Assembly (NCBI GenBank): GCA_945946745.1
Contig: CAMEWZ010000027.1
Location: 1 to 14,366, forward strand
DNA: 14,366 nucleotides
Reading direction: 5' to 3'
Source of the DNA: an uncultured Clostridia bacterium
GTDB lineage: Bacteria > Bacillota > Clostridia > Oscillospirales > Oscillospiraceae
Made by a program: the position numbers and the translations under genes. The notes under the pieces are model-generated. The model saw only the letters and a program-made list of their open reading frames with translations, ran no database searches and was not told the DNA's origin. Shown here in pieces: positions 6,725 through 13,976 of this stretch (its first letter is position 1; every line of letters begins with the position of its first letter).

Positions 6725-6761
6725 AAACAGCACCGCTTTCAGTTGAAAGCGGTGCTGTTTT
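6725..6761 (+). terminator. glpK terminator
   Basis: A 16-bp perfect stem (6725-6740 with 6745-6760) and a 4-nt loop AGTT; the 3' arm ends in T residues that run on to 6761. It lies between the convergent stops of glpK (6716) and recR (6798) and could also act weakly on the minus strand, where only three T residues follow. Confidence 0.85.
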
Positions 6762-6797
6762 CTGTAAAAAGTTAAATGGTTTTATCAGATAATCGTA

Positions 6798-7397
6798 TCA
6801 AATCTCCTGCCGGCCCTCCAGGGCACGGGACAAGGTCACCTCGTCGGCGTATTCCAGCTGGCTGCCCACCGGGACGCCGTAGGCCAGGCGGGTCACCTTG
6901 ACCTCCAGAGGCCGCAGCAAGCGGGAGATGTACATGGCCGTGGCTTCCCCCTCGGTGTCCGGATTTGTCGCCATAATGACCTCCCGAACGCCGCCCCGGG
7001 CAACCCGGGCCAGCAGTTCCTTGATCTTGATATCGTCCTGGGTCACATGGTTCAGTGGGGAAATCACCCCGTGAAGCACATGGTAGACCCCCCGGAACTC
7101 CCGGGCGCGCTCCATGGCGATGACATCCCTTGGCTCTGCCACCACGCAGATCAAGCTGTGATCCCGGGTATCGTCGCCGCAGATGGGACACACCTCTCGA
7201 TCCGTCAGGTTTTGGCACTGCGGGCAGGTGTGAACCGACCGTTTCGCCTCCAGGATAGCCTCCGCGAATTCCTCCGCCTCCTCCTGGGGCAGGCTCAGCA
7301 CGTGGAAGGCAAGCCGTTGCGCTGTCTTGCCGCCAATCCCCGGCAGCCGGGCAAACTGATCCGCCAAATTCTGCAAAGCAGCGGGAAAAAACTGCAT
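6798..7397 (-). CDS. recR: Recombination mediator RecR
   Basis: A 199-residue protein that, with RecF and RecO, loads RecA on single-stranded gaps. All family parts are visible: helix-hairpin-helix LPGIGGKTAQRL (18-29), a four-cysteine zinc site (C58, C61, C70, C73), a Toprim domain (about 81-175), the segment ATNPDTEGEATA (143-154), and the C-terminal Walker-B-like region LAYGVPVGSQLEYADEVTL. Length is normal (about 198). It starts 13 nt after the ebfC stop with a GGGGAGAGGA ribosome binding site and is the last gene of the dnaX-ebfC-recR series, an arrangement found in both Bacillota and Proteobacteria. Confidence 0.98.
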   Translation of the reverse strand: MQFFPAALQNLADQFARLPGIGGKTAQRLAFHVLSLPQEEAEEFAEAILEAKRSVHTCPQCQNLTDREVCPICGDDTRDHSLICVVAEPRDVIAMERAREFRGVYHVLHGVISPLNHVTQDDIKIKELLARVARGGVREVIMATNPDTEGEATAMYISRLLRPLEVKVTRLAYGVPVGSQLEYADEVTLSRALEGRQEI

Positions 7398-7410
7398 ATC
7401 CTCTCCCCGC

Positions 7411-7755
7411 TCAGAACAGTCCGCCCAGGTTCAGTCCGCCGGTCAAGCGGGACATATTGTTGGCCGCCTCGGCATCCGCCGCCCGCAGAGCCTCATTCAC
7501 TGCGGCAATGACCATATCCTGGAGCATCTCCACATCCTCCGGATCCACCGCTTCCGGGTTGATCTCCAAAGAGACCAGCTCGTGCTTACCGTTGACGGTT
7601 GCGGCCACCATGCCGCCGCCTGCCTTGGCGGTGAAGGTCTTGGCCTCCTGCTCCTCCTGCATCCGCAGCATCTCCTGCTGCATCTTCTGGGCCTGCTTCA
7701 TCATCGCTGCTTGATTCATTCCCCCGGGCATACCCCGGAATCCACCTTTTGCCAT
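7411..7755 (-). CDS. ebfC: YbaB/EbfC nucleoid-associated protein
   Basis: A 114-residue YbaB/EbfC family DNA-binding protein, normally a dimer that binds the nucleoid. It shows a Gly/Met-rich start (MAKGGFRGMPGGMNQAAMMKQAQKMQ), a long charged helix (about 15-40), then the conserved core TAKAGGGMVAATVNGKHELVSLEINPEAVDPEDVEMLQDMVIAAVNEALRAA and a glycine-rich tail. The start follows AGGAGAATATGTT. It lies between dnaX (30 nt upstream) and recR (13 nt downstream), the standard position. Its exact role in recombination or nucleoid structure is unsettled. Confidence 0.96.
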   Translation of the reverse strand: MAKGGFRGMPGGMNQAAMMKQAQKMQQEMLRMQEEQEAKTFTAKAGGGMVAATVNGKHELVSLEINPEAVDPEDVEMLQDMVIAAVNEALRAADAEAANNMSRLTGGLNLGGLF

Positions 7756-7785
7756 AACATATTCTCCTATCTGAATGAAATAGAA

Positions 7786-9408
7786 TTACTTTTTAATGGT
7801 CACAATGTCCGAATGGGCGCGGCCAAAATTCATCAGCTGCTCCAACCGGGGATTGTTGGCGGGCTTGGCGGACATATCCACCGCCACCGCCCGGACGGGC
7901 CTGCCCAGCATGACCCCGGCCTTTCGGGAAACCACTTCCAGCACGTCGGGCCTGTCCAGCATCTGGGCCGTAAAATCGTTGCCGCAGCGCAGTTCCAGCC
8001 GGTCTCCCACCAAAGCGCCCTGGACAGGAGCATTGGGCGTGGCCACAAAAAAGCCGCTGATGGGTGGCTTCAGTTCCTTGCGCACATTGCCGCACAGCTC
8101 CGACCAGAAGCCCACAGGCGTGTCATCCCTGGACACTGGCAGCTCTTCCTCCCCGGGAGGGGCATCCTCATCCCCCGGCATGGGAGGCCTGTCGTCCAGA
8201 TCCTCCGGCACAGGGGGCTGTTGCTTTTTCTCAGGCGCCGCCGCAACAAAGCTGCCGCTCTTCACCTGTTCCTCCAGGCGGGTCAGCCGGGCGTTCAAAG
8301 CTTTCGCGTCCAGGCTCAGCTCCGGCTGGCACAGCTGCACAAGGCACAGCTCCGCATCCATCCGGCGGCTGGACGCCCGGGTAAAGCCTGCCAGCGTGGT
8401 CTGCAAAAGCTCCATCATACGGATCAGCTCGCCGCTGGACAGCTTCTTAGCCAGATCCATGGTCTCCTTGTCCGAGGCAACCCCGGAGAACATGGAGATT
8501 CCCCCGCCTCCAGCGGTTTTCAGCACCAGCAAGTCCCGGGTCAGGCAGGCCATTTCGTCCAGCATGGCGCTTAAGTCCTTTCCCTCGGTATACAAGCGGT
8601 TGAACAGTTCCAGGGCGCTTTTGGTATCGTGAGCCGCGATATAACCCATCAGTTCGCCGCATTTGCGTTCTCCCGCGATGCCCAGGCAGGCATACACCCG
8701 CTCCGCAGTCAACTCCCCGGTGGTGGCGGAGGCGCATTGATCCAATAGGCTCAAGCCGTCCCGCATACCGCCATCGGCAAGTCTCGCCAGCACCCGGGCC
8801 GCGCCGTCATCCAGGTCGATGCTTTCCTGGTAGGCCACGTATTGCAGCCGGGCGGCAATGTCCTCCTGGCTGATGCGCCGGAAGGAGAACCGCTGGCATC
8901 GGGACAAAATGGTGGCCGGAACCTTGTGCAGCTCCGTGGTGGCCAGAATAAACAGCAGATGCTCCGGCGGCTCCTCGATGATCTTCAGCAGAGCATTGAA
9001 AGCCGAGATGGACAGCATATGCACCTCGTCGATGATATACACCCGCATTTTCACCTGGGAAGGGGTATAGATAGCATCATCCCGCAGATCCCGGACATTG
9101 TCCACGCCGTTGTTGGAGGCGGCGTCAATTTCCAGCACGTCCATGCAGGAGCCGGAATCGATGGCCTTGCACGCCTCGCAGCAGTTGCAGGGATTGCCGT
9201 TATCCGGGTGTAGGCAGTTGACCGCCTTGGCCAATATTTTGGCGCAGCTGGTTTTGCCCGTTCCCCGGGAACCGGTGAACAAGTAGGCGTGGCTCAGTTT
9301 CCCGGTGATAATCTGGGTTTTTAGGGTCTGGGTCACCGCCGCCTGTCCGGAAACATCGTCAAAGGTCTGGGGGCGGTATTTCCGGTAAAGGGCCTGGTAT
9401 GCTGACAT
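7786..9408 (-). CDS. dnaX: DNA polymerase III gamma/tau subunit
   Basis: Clamp-loader ATPase of the replisome, 540 residues. Walker A GSRGTGKT (46-53), zinc-site cysteines C65, C74, C77 and C80, Walker B IIDEVH (125-130), sensor ATTE (156-159) and the SRC arginine-finger motif (169-171) are present. Domain III follows, then a Pro/Glu/Asp-rich linker (PEKKQQPPVPEDLDDRPPMPGDEDAPPGEEELPV) and a C-terminal tau-like domain. The frame is open up to 9594, but the true start is 9408: AAGGAGG lies 9 nt upstream and the product begins with the universal SAYQALYRKYRPQTFDDVSGQ. The 62 extra codons would come from the repeat and SRP RNA region. No strong A-rich slippery run is present, so a frameshifted gamma form is not predicted. 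Located downstream of the SRP RNA as in Bacillus. Confidence 0.97.
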   Translation of the reverse strand: MSAYQALYRKYRPQTFDDVSGQAAVTQTLKTQIITGKLSHAYLFTGSRGTGKTSCAKILAKAVNCLHPDNGNPCNCCEACKAIDSGSCMDVLEIDAASNNGVDNVRDLRDDAIYTPSQVKMRVYIIDEVHMLSISAFNALLKIIEEPPEHLLFILATTELHKVPATILSRCQRFSFRRISQEDIAARLQYVAYQESIDLDDGAARVLARLADGGMRDGLSLLDQCASATTGELTAERVYACLGIAGERKCGELMGYIAAHDTKSALELFNRLYTEGKDLSAMLDEMACLTRDLLVLKTAGGGGISMFSGVASDKETMDLAKKLSSGELIRMMELLQTTLAGFTRASSRRMDAELCLVQLCQPELSLDAKALNARLTRLEEQVKSGSFVAAAPEKKQQPPVPEDLDDRPPMPGDEDAPPGEEELPVSRDDTPVGFWSELCGNVRKELKPPISGFFVATPNAPVQGALVGDRLELRCGNDFTAQMLDRPDVLEVVSRKAGVMLGRPVRAVAVDMSAKPANNPRLEQLMNFGRAHSDIVTIKK

Positions 9409-9428
9409 GGCGCGCCTCCTTTCCAAAA

Positions 9429-9493
9429 AGTGTGAAGTTTGGAGTTTGGAGTGTGGAGTTAGGAGTTCCCACTCCCCACTGCACACTCCAAAC
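9429..9493. repeat. Heptad-built palindromic element between SRP RNA and dnaX
   Basis: Near-repeats of seven bases (GTTTGGA, GTTTGGA, GTGTGGA, GTTAGGA) run through 9437-9464 and are mirrored by ACTCCCC, ACTGCAC, ACTCCAA on the other side. A perfect 12-bp stem (9444-9455 with 9482-9493) encloses a second stem GGAGT/ACTCC (9462-9466 with 9471-9475). On the minus strand, five T residues occur 7 nt after the stem, so weak termination or transcript protection between SRP RNA and dnaX is possible. Similar GGAGTTTGGAGT-type repeats occur, from memory, in other gut Clostridia. Confidence 0.65.
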
Positions 9494-9499
9494 GGAACC

Positions 9500-9801
9500 G
9501 ACCGGCTCATAACAAGATCGCACACCCACATTTGAACAAGCTGCATACCCGTAACCAGCGCAGTTAACTCAAGAACGGCAACCCCGCGGCACACGGGAAG
9601 ATCCGCTTAATGCTGCTTGGTTCCCCACCTGACATGGTTCACGGGATCCCGTTGCGCAAGACCGATCTCTCAACATCACTTACGCAGGTCAGACGATATA
9701 CAAAGCTTGTCCGGGTGTGGGAATTCATCCCTGCTATAGCGGATTGCAGGTACAGGGCACCGCTATCTCCCCGACTAGTGCGACCTTGTTATAAGCCGGT
9801 C
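9500..9801 (-). other. 24-bp helix closing the SRP RNA (precursor stem)
   Basis: The segments 9778-9801 and 9500-9523 are inverted repeats with 22 of 24 identical positions. Both differences become U-G or G-U wobbles in the minus-strand RNA but A-C mismatches in a plus-strand RNA, which supports selection for pairing in the SRP transcript. In B. subtilis the scRNA precursor is trimmed by RNase III from such an extended stem; the same is inferred here. A TATAAC at 9789-9794 inside the stem could instead be a -10 box. Confidence 0.65.
9515..9786 (-). ncRNA. ffs: Signal recognition particle RNA, large bacterial (Gram-positive) type
   Basis: RNA scaffold of the signal recognition particle; binds Ffh and targets membrane and secreted proteins. 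Reading the minus strand, the 5' Alu-type part is recognisable (GGTGCCCTGTACC, CTGCAATCCGCTATAGCAGGG, GAATTCCC), as is the conserved Ffh-binding domain near the 3' half: CATGTCAGG, the apical GGAA tetraloop at 9621-9624, then CCAAGCAGCATTAAGCGG. The two ends pair in a long helix that extends to 9500 and 9801. I give about 272 nt, close to the 271-nt mature B. subtilis scRNA; the ends are estimates within about 15 nt. The position directly upstream of dnaX matches scr-dnaX of Bacillus. Confidence 0.93.
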
Positions 9802-9827
9802 AGGCATTCACAAGGTAATTATTGAAT

Positions 9828-10049
9828 TTAGGCCAGCTTAGCGTCGATAAAATCCGCCAGCTCCTGGAAGGTGGTGATCTTCTGATCCTCCAGATCCAGC
9901 TCGACACCCAGTTCGGTCTCCAGATCCATAATCATCTCCACCACGTCCAGGGAATCGATACCCAGGCTCTCAAAGGTGGAATCCGGGGTGATCTCCGCAG
10001 GATCCAGCTCCAGCTGCTTGGCCGCATAATTAACCAGTTTCTCGTACAT
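9828..10049 (-). CDS. acpP: Acyl carrier protein
   Basis: A 73-residue acidic four-helix protein that carries acyl chains on a phosphopantetheine arm during fatty acid synthesis. The attachment serine is Ser33 in the canonical GIDSLDVVEM; the rest (EITPDSTFESLG, ELGVELDLEDQKITTFQELADFI) is typical. AAGGAGG stands upstream of adjacent TTG (10050-10052) and ATG (10047-10049) codons. ATG with 9-nt spacing is taken as the start, though TTG at 6 nt would add one Met. It has its own strong promoter. No fab genes are nearby, so this could be the general ACP or a second, dedicated one. The SRP RNA helix begins 27 nt after the stop with no terminator between. Confidence 0.95.
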   Translation of the reverse strand: MYEKLVNYAAKQLELDPAEITPDSTFESLGIDSLDVVEMIMDLETELGVELDLEDQKITTFQELADFIDAKLA

Positions 10050-10096
10050 CAATAAAACCCTCCTTGAAAAGATATCTAAGGCACGATCTTGTTGCT

Positions 10097-10125
10097 ATTT
10101 TAGTACAGGTTCTCTGTTTTGTCAA
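10097..10125 (-). promoter_or_regulatory. Sigma-A promoter of acpP
   Basis: On the minus strand TTGACA (10120-10125), 17-bp spacer, TAAAAT (10097-10102). The -35 is perfect and the -10 matches 5 of 6. Initiation is expected near 10090, giving a 40-nt leader. With no terminator seen before the SRP RNA, this promoter may also feed the SRP RNA and dnaX. Confidence 0.82.
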
Positions 10126-10151
10126 TGCTGGATTTCAAACCTTCCCACGCT

Positions 10152-11774
10152 CTACTCGTTGGACAGCTTAACCACAATGGTATCTGCAATCCGTTTCACA
10201 GAATCCCTCCCAGGCCAGACCCCCATTTCCGCCACTTCCGGCAATGCAAGGATCTGATATTGCCGCTCCTGTTCCACATACGGGAATCGGAAGGAATAAT
10301 CCGCCGGAACCGGGGAGCCTGGCGCAATCTCCATTTCCGGGAATTCCTGCGAACTGGTACGATAGTATTCTAACGTAAAATCCGTATATTGATCCATAAA
10401 CAGCATCATATGGTCATAGTAAAACAGCGCCGCCTTGCAAACCAGCTTCAAAGGCCCCAATGTTCCCAGCTGCGCGTCATCCACATCCGCGCTTTCCGAA
10501 AGTGGATCGAAGGTGCCAACAAACGCGATGTATTTCGCGGTGCCATCGTCCTCCAAATGAATCCGCGTAGAAAGCTCCACCATGGTGGCATAGGATTTTT
10601 CATAGCTTCGATCCAAATAGGTATAGCAGACATTTGCCATCACACTGTTATGGAAGAACACGGCAATCAGCAAAAGCAGCACCCCCTGCTTCAACGCCGG
10701 GCCAGCCCAGCGTTCACACAGGACGCCTGTAAAAAGGAACAGCAGCACAATGGATTGGAGCATACGGGTATAATAGGTCGTTCCCGGTGCAACGAAATAA
10801 CACAGGTAGCAGGCAAACGGAATGACCGCCACGCACAAAACTGCCAGCAAAAATGACGGAACACGGCGGTAAATCCCGCTTTTGAAAACGGAAATACCAA
10901 ACACCAGGAAAAAAGCAGCGCAGGAAAGGCAGCTTAGCACGGAATAGGTACTCCAACCATGATAGCGGGGATCTCGCTCCAGCAGGAACCAGACAAAGGA
11001 AACAACGCTGTTTTTTGCCGCAGACAGAAGCTGCCCAATGGAAAATCCCATGCTGTCGATTCCTTGATAGGACGCAGCCGCAACGCCCTGTACCCGCAGC
11101 AAAAGCTGCCACAGAAAATAATACAGGACAAGCCCGGTGACATAAATTCCCGCCTGGAACAACACCCACTTCCCACACATCCTTGCGTCATACCGATTCT
11201 CCAACAGAATCCCAAGAAAATAGCAAATTGCCAGCACCAACGCAAAGGAAAGATAAGCCTGGTAAATTCCGCAGGTCAAACAAATCAAAACAGCGCTCAA
11301 AAGAAACGCTTTCCATCCCCCCGTCTGCTCCATTCGGGAGCAAAACACAGCCAGGCTGCTAAACAGCATGGCAATCATATAGCCATCTGCGGTATACTCA
11401 AAGAACATCGTCTCCGTAATGGCCGGAAACGACACCAGCAATCCGCTGGATACCACAATCAAGCACGGATTCTGAATATCCAAAACATCCGTTATGACCA
11501 CCATGGTCAAAGCCATGGCAAAAACAGACATCACACCGATCAGCCATGGCAGGTCAAAATAGGAGCTGAGCATACAGGCAATGGATAGAAACCATCTGCC
11601 GGATGCAACCATATTCTGGCTGCTGTAGGCGTTATACAGCCCATCAAAATAGGGAAGATTGTTTGTAAATTTGTAAAGATGCACCAGCAGGCCGATTACA
11701 AAGGCTGAAACAAACGCAATCTTCCAATTCCTTTTCACTTTATTTTGATAGAAGGTAATCCATTTGTATCCCAT
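10152..11774 (-). CDS. GtrII-like glucosyltransferase-domain membrane protein
   Basis: A 540-residue polytopic membrane protein resembling the PF14264 (GtrII-type glucosyltransferase) family: short basic N-terminus (YQNKVKRNWK), first membrane span about 18-35, then LPYFDGLYNAYSSQNMVASGRWFLS, FFEYTADGYMIAML and about ten further spans up to about residue 400, followed by a soluble C-terminal domain (about 410-540) ending WPGRDSVKRIADTIVVKLS. Such proteins are thought to transfer sugars from a lipid carrier to surface glycans outside the membrane. The acceptor here is unknown. The frame is open to 11891, but the start at 11774 avoids a long overlap and lies 4 nt after the flavoprotein stop, with GGAG in that gene's last codons. 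GC is clearly lower than in its neighbours. Family assignment is from recall of the pattern, not a search. Confidence 0.8.
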   Translation of the reverse strand: MGYKWITFYQNKVKRNWKIAFVSAFVIGLLVHLYKFTNNLPYFDGLYNAYSSQNMVASGRWFLSIACMLSSYFDLPWLIGVMSVFAMALTMVVITDVLDIQNPCLIVVSSGLLVSFPAITETMFFEYTADGYMIAMLFSSLAVFCSRMEQTGGWKAFLLSAVLICLTCGIYQAYLSFALVLAICYFLGILLENRYDARMCGKWVLFQAGIYVTGLVLYYFLWQLLLRVQGVAAASYQGIDSMGFSIGQLLSAAKNSVVSFVWFLLERDPRYHGWSTYSVLSCLSCAAFFLVFGISVFKSGIYRRVPSFLLAVLCVAVIPFACYLCYFVAPGTTYYTRMLQSIVLLFLFTGVLCERWAGPALKQGVLLLLIAVFFHNSVMANVCYTYLDRSYEKSYATMVELSTRIHLEDDGTAKYIAFVGTFDPLSESADVDDAQLGTLGPLKLVCKAALFYYDHMMLFMDQYTDFTLEYYRTSSQEFPEMEIAPGSPVPADYSFRFPYVEQERQYQILALPEVAEMGVWPGRDSVKRIADTIVVKLSNE

Positions 11775-11778
11775 AGCC

Positions 11779-13014
11779 TTACTCCGCTTCTTCCGAATGC
11801 ACAGCCATGCCAGCGGCATAGGCTGTGGCCCAGGCGATTTGTAAGTTGAAGCCGCCGGTGTAGGCATCGCAGTCCATGACCTCTCCGGCAAAATACAACC
11901 CGGGAACCAGTTTGGAGCCCATGGTTTTCGGGTCGATCTCCGACACCTTCACACCGCCGCTGGTCACGATGGCCTCCGCCACCGGGCGCTTGCCGGTGAT
12001 CTCCACAGGGAAGGCTTTCAGCAGCTCCACCAGACTCCGGCGGGCAGCCCGGGTCAGAGAATTGGCCTGCATGTCGGGGGGGATTCCCAACCGTTCCAGC
12101 ACCACCGGAATCATGCTCCGGGGCAGAAGATCCGTCAGCGCGTTCTCCATGGTTCGGTTCTGATACTGCTCCAAGTCCCGCAAAATCCGCGCATCCAGCT
12201 TGCTTTCCTCCAGGGCCGGCTTCAGATCGATCACAAGGCGGCAGCCCTCCCCTTTCCAATGGCAGCTGGCGGACAGCACCGTGGGGCCGGAGACGCCGAA
12301 GTGGGTAAACAGCAGCTCTCCAAAATCCTTGTACAGCACCTTTCCCTTGGCGTTGAGCAGCTTGACGCCCACATTGCGCAGAGACAGTCCCTGCATCTTC
12401 TGGCAGTCCTGCCCCGCCGTTTCCAACGGCACCAGACTTCCCACTGCCGGGATCACCGTATGGCCCAGCTCAGCCGCCATGGCGTAGCCGTCTCCGGTGG
12501 AGCCGGTGGCGGGATAGGATGCCCCGCCGGTAGCCAGGATGACCCACCTGGCGGGAATCGTTTCGTTCTGGGTTTGAACCCCGGACACCTGGCCCTGGTT
12601 CGTCAAAATATGGCTGACCCGGGCGGTTTTCACCGTGACGCCCTGGCGGCGCAGCTCCGATTGCAGGCATTCCAAAATAGAGGATGCCCGGTCTGTCACA
12701 GGAAATACCCGGTTTCCCCGCTCGGTTTTCAGTGCGCAGCCCCGCTGTTCAAAAAACGCCTTGGTTTTTTCCGGGGGAAAGGCCGTCATGGCGCTGTACA
12801 GGAACCGCCCGTTTCGGGGGGTGTTTTGCAGCACCTCCTGGGCGGAGCAATCGTTGGTCACGTTGCAGCGGCCCTTTCCGGTGATCAGCAGCTTTCGTCC
12901 CAGGCGGTCGTTCCGCTCCAGCAGCAGCACCCGTTGGCCCTGGCTGGCCGCAGTGATGGCGGCAAACATTCCGGCGGGGCCGCCGCCGATGACGATTCCA
13001 TCAAACGCCCTCAT
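11779..13014 (-). CDS. HI0933/YhiN-family FAD-dependent oxidoreductase
   Basis: A 411-residue flavoprotein of PF03486 (HI0933-like, also named aminoacetone oxidase family or BaiN-like). The N-terminal dinucleotide-binding motif GGGPAG (10-15), the acidic residue in LLLERN (ribose contact), the family signature GRKLLITGKGRCNVTN (39-54), the middle ATGGASYPATGSTGDGYAMA, and the C-terminal FAD segment FAGEVMDCDAYTGGFNLQIAWATAYAAG are intact. Physiological substrates are poorly known; a bile-acid reductase role has been proposed for one clostridial member, but nothing here supports that. Its ATG overlaps the TGA of the RpiR-type gene by 4 nt (ATGA), so the two are translationally coupled, and a GtrII-like gene follows at once. 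Confidence 0.93.
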   Translation of the reverse strand: MRAFDGIVIGGGPAGMFAAITAASQGQRVLLLERNDRLGRKLLITGKGRCNVTNDCSAQEVLQNTPRNGRFLYSAMTAFPPEKTKAFFEQRGCALKTERGNRVFPVTDRASSILECLQSELRRQGVTVKTARVSHILTNQGQVSGVQTQNETIPARWVILATGGASYPATGSTGDGYAMAAELGHTVIPAVGSLVPLETAGQDCQKMQGLSLRNVGVKLLNAKGKVLYKDFGELLFTHFGVSGPTVLSASCHWKGEGCRLVIDLKPALEESKLDARILRDLEQYQNRTMENALTDLLPRSMIPVVLERLGIPPDMQANSLTRAARRSLVELLKAFPVEITGKRPVAEAIVTSGGVKVSEIDPKTMGSKLVPGLYFAGEVMDCDAYTGGFNLQIAWATAYAAGMAVHSEEAE

Positions 13015-13877
13015 CGCTCAACCTGCTTTTCGTACACATCGTATTCATCCCAGATCCGCTCCAGATTGGCGAAGGTCTGGGAAAGCTCCTTCTCCCGCTT
13101 GGAGGCCACCGCCACGATTAGGGCATTCACCAGGCTTAGGGGCGCCACGATGGAATCTACCAGGGATACCATATCGCTCTTGGCCACCAGGACATGGTCG
13201 CTGCACTGGCCCAGAGGAGACAGCTTGCTGTCGGTGATGCCGATGACCGTAGCACCGGCGCTACGGCAGTATTTCGCCCCCTTGGTGGTGGAGGAAGAAT
13301 ACCGGGGGAAGGAGAAGGCAATGACCACGTCCTCGGAATTCACGCTGACAATTTTTTCAAACATCTCCCCCGCGCTAACACCAGAGATCACGTGGACATT
13401 GTTGAACATGTAGTTTAGGTAGTAGCCCAGAAAGTTGGCCAACGGCGCCACAGAGCGCACGCCCAGGATGTAAACCCGCTTGGCCTTCAAAATGGCGTTC
13501 ACCGCCGCCCGGAACTCACTCCGATCCACGGTTTCGCTGGTCTGACGCAGCTTCTCCATGTCGCTGTGGAGCACCATGGACACCACATCCTGGTCACCAA
13601 TGCGGTCGTTGGCCACCTCCAGCCGCTGAACCGAGGTCAAGCGGTTCAGTACCATTTCCTGCATGGCCTTCTGCATACTGGGATACCCATCGAACCCCAG
13701 ATCCACCGCGAAACGAACCACGGTCGATTCCGAGACCCCCACGGTTTTGCCCAGCCGGTTGGCGGTCATAAAAGCCGCCTTGTCATAGGACTCGGTGATA
13801 TAGCGGGCGATGCGCTTCTGGCCCTTGGAAAAGGTGGGCTCTTTTTCCTGTAGAATCGCTAAAATATCGTAACTCAT
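13011..13877 (-). CDS. MurR/RpiR-family transcriptional regulator
   Basis: A 288-residue regulator: N-terminal helix-turn-helix domain (about 1-80; recognition part TANRLGKTVGVSESTVVRFAVDLGFDGYPSMQ at 38-69) and a C-terminal SIS sugar-phosphate-binding domain (about 120-260; ILGVRSVAPLANFLGYYL and FSFPRYSSSTTKGAKY). Such proteins sense phosphosugars and control sugar or amino-sugar genes, as repressor or activator. The frame is open to 13964, but 13877 is chosen because GGGAGG lies 5 nt upstream and the product then begins in the usual MSYDILAILQEKEPTFSKGQKRIARYI manner. It is the first gene of the unit with the flavoprotein and GtrII-like genes. No sugar kinase or transporter is adjacent, so its target is unclear. 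Confidence 0.94.
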   Translation of the reverse strand: MSYDILAILQEKEPTFSKGQKRIARYITESYDKAAFMTANRLGKTVGVSESTVVRFAVDLGFDGYPSMQKAMQEMVLNRLTSVQRLEVANDRIGDQDVVSMVLHSDMEKLRQTSETVDRSEFRAAVNAILKAKRVYILGVRSVAPLANFLGYYLNYMFNNVHVISGVSAGEMFEKIVSVNSEDVVIAFSFPRYSSSTTKGAKYCRSAGATVIGITDSKLSPLGQCSDHVLVAKSDMVSLVDSIVAPLSLVNALIVAVASKREKELSQTFANLERIWDEYDVYEKQVER

Positions 13878-13919
13878 AGCTGCCTCCCATATGGCGCAGA
13901 GTAATTTTTTGACCCATCT

Positions 13920-13948
13920 ATAGTAGCAAATGCTGCCGGATTTTGCAA
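13920..13948 (-). promoter_or_regulatory. Sigma-A promoter of the RpiR-type regulator unit
   Basis: On the minus strand TTGCAA (13943-13948), 17-bp spacer, TACTAT (13920-13925). The start of transcription should be near 13913, with a leader of about 36 nt and GGGAGG before the ATG at 13877. The promoter lies in the 99-bp gap after the pseudouridine synthase stop. Confidence 0.65.
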
Positions 13949-13976
13949 GAGGCCAATCCTCCACCGCAAAAAAATA

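Noticed and set aside
8215..8240. Possible programmed -1 frameshift in dnaX (G AAA AAG, codons Glu-Lys-Lys)
   Set aside because: It is not the efficient A AAA AAG heptamer, there is no upstream SD-like stimulator, and the -1 frame stops only after about 19 codons; evidence is too weak to call a gamma product.
7582..8632. Long plus-strand frames opposite ebfC and dnaX
   Set aside because: Antisense shadows of two unmistakable conserved genes; composition dominated by His, Gln, Ser and Pro from reversed GC-rich codons.
9409..9594. 62-codon N-terminal extension of dnaX
   Set aside because: It reads through the heptad palindrome and the 3' part of the SRP RNA region, while an ideal ribosome binding site and the conserved N-terminus mark the start at 9408.
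12259..13413. 384-residue plus-strand frame across the flavoprotein and RpiR genes
   Set aside because: It spans the junction of two well-supported minus-strand genes and has low-complexity composition; no motif or ribosome binding site supports it.
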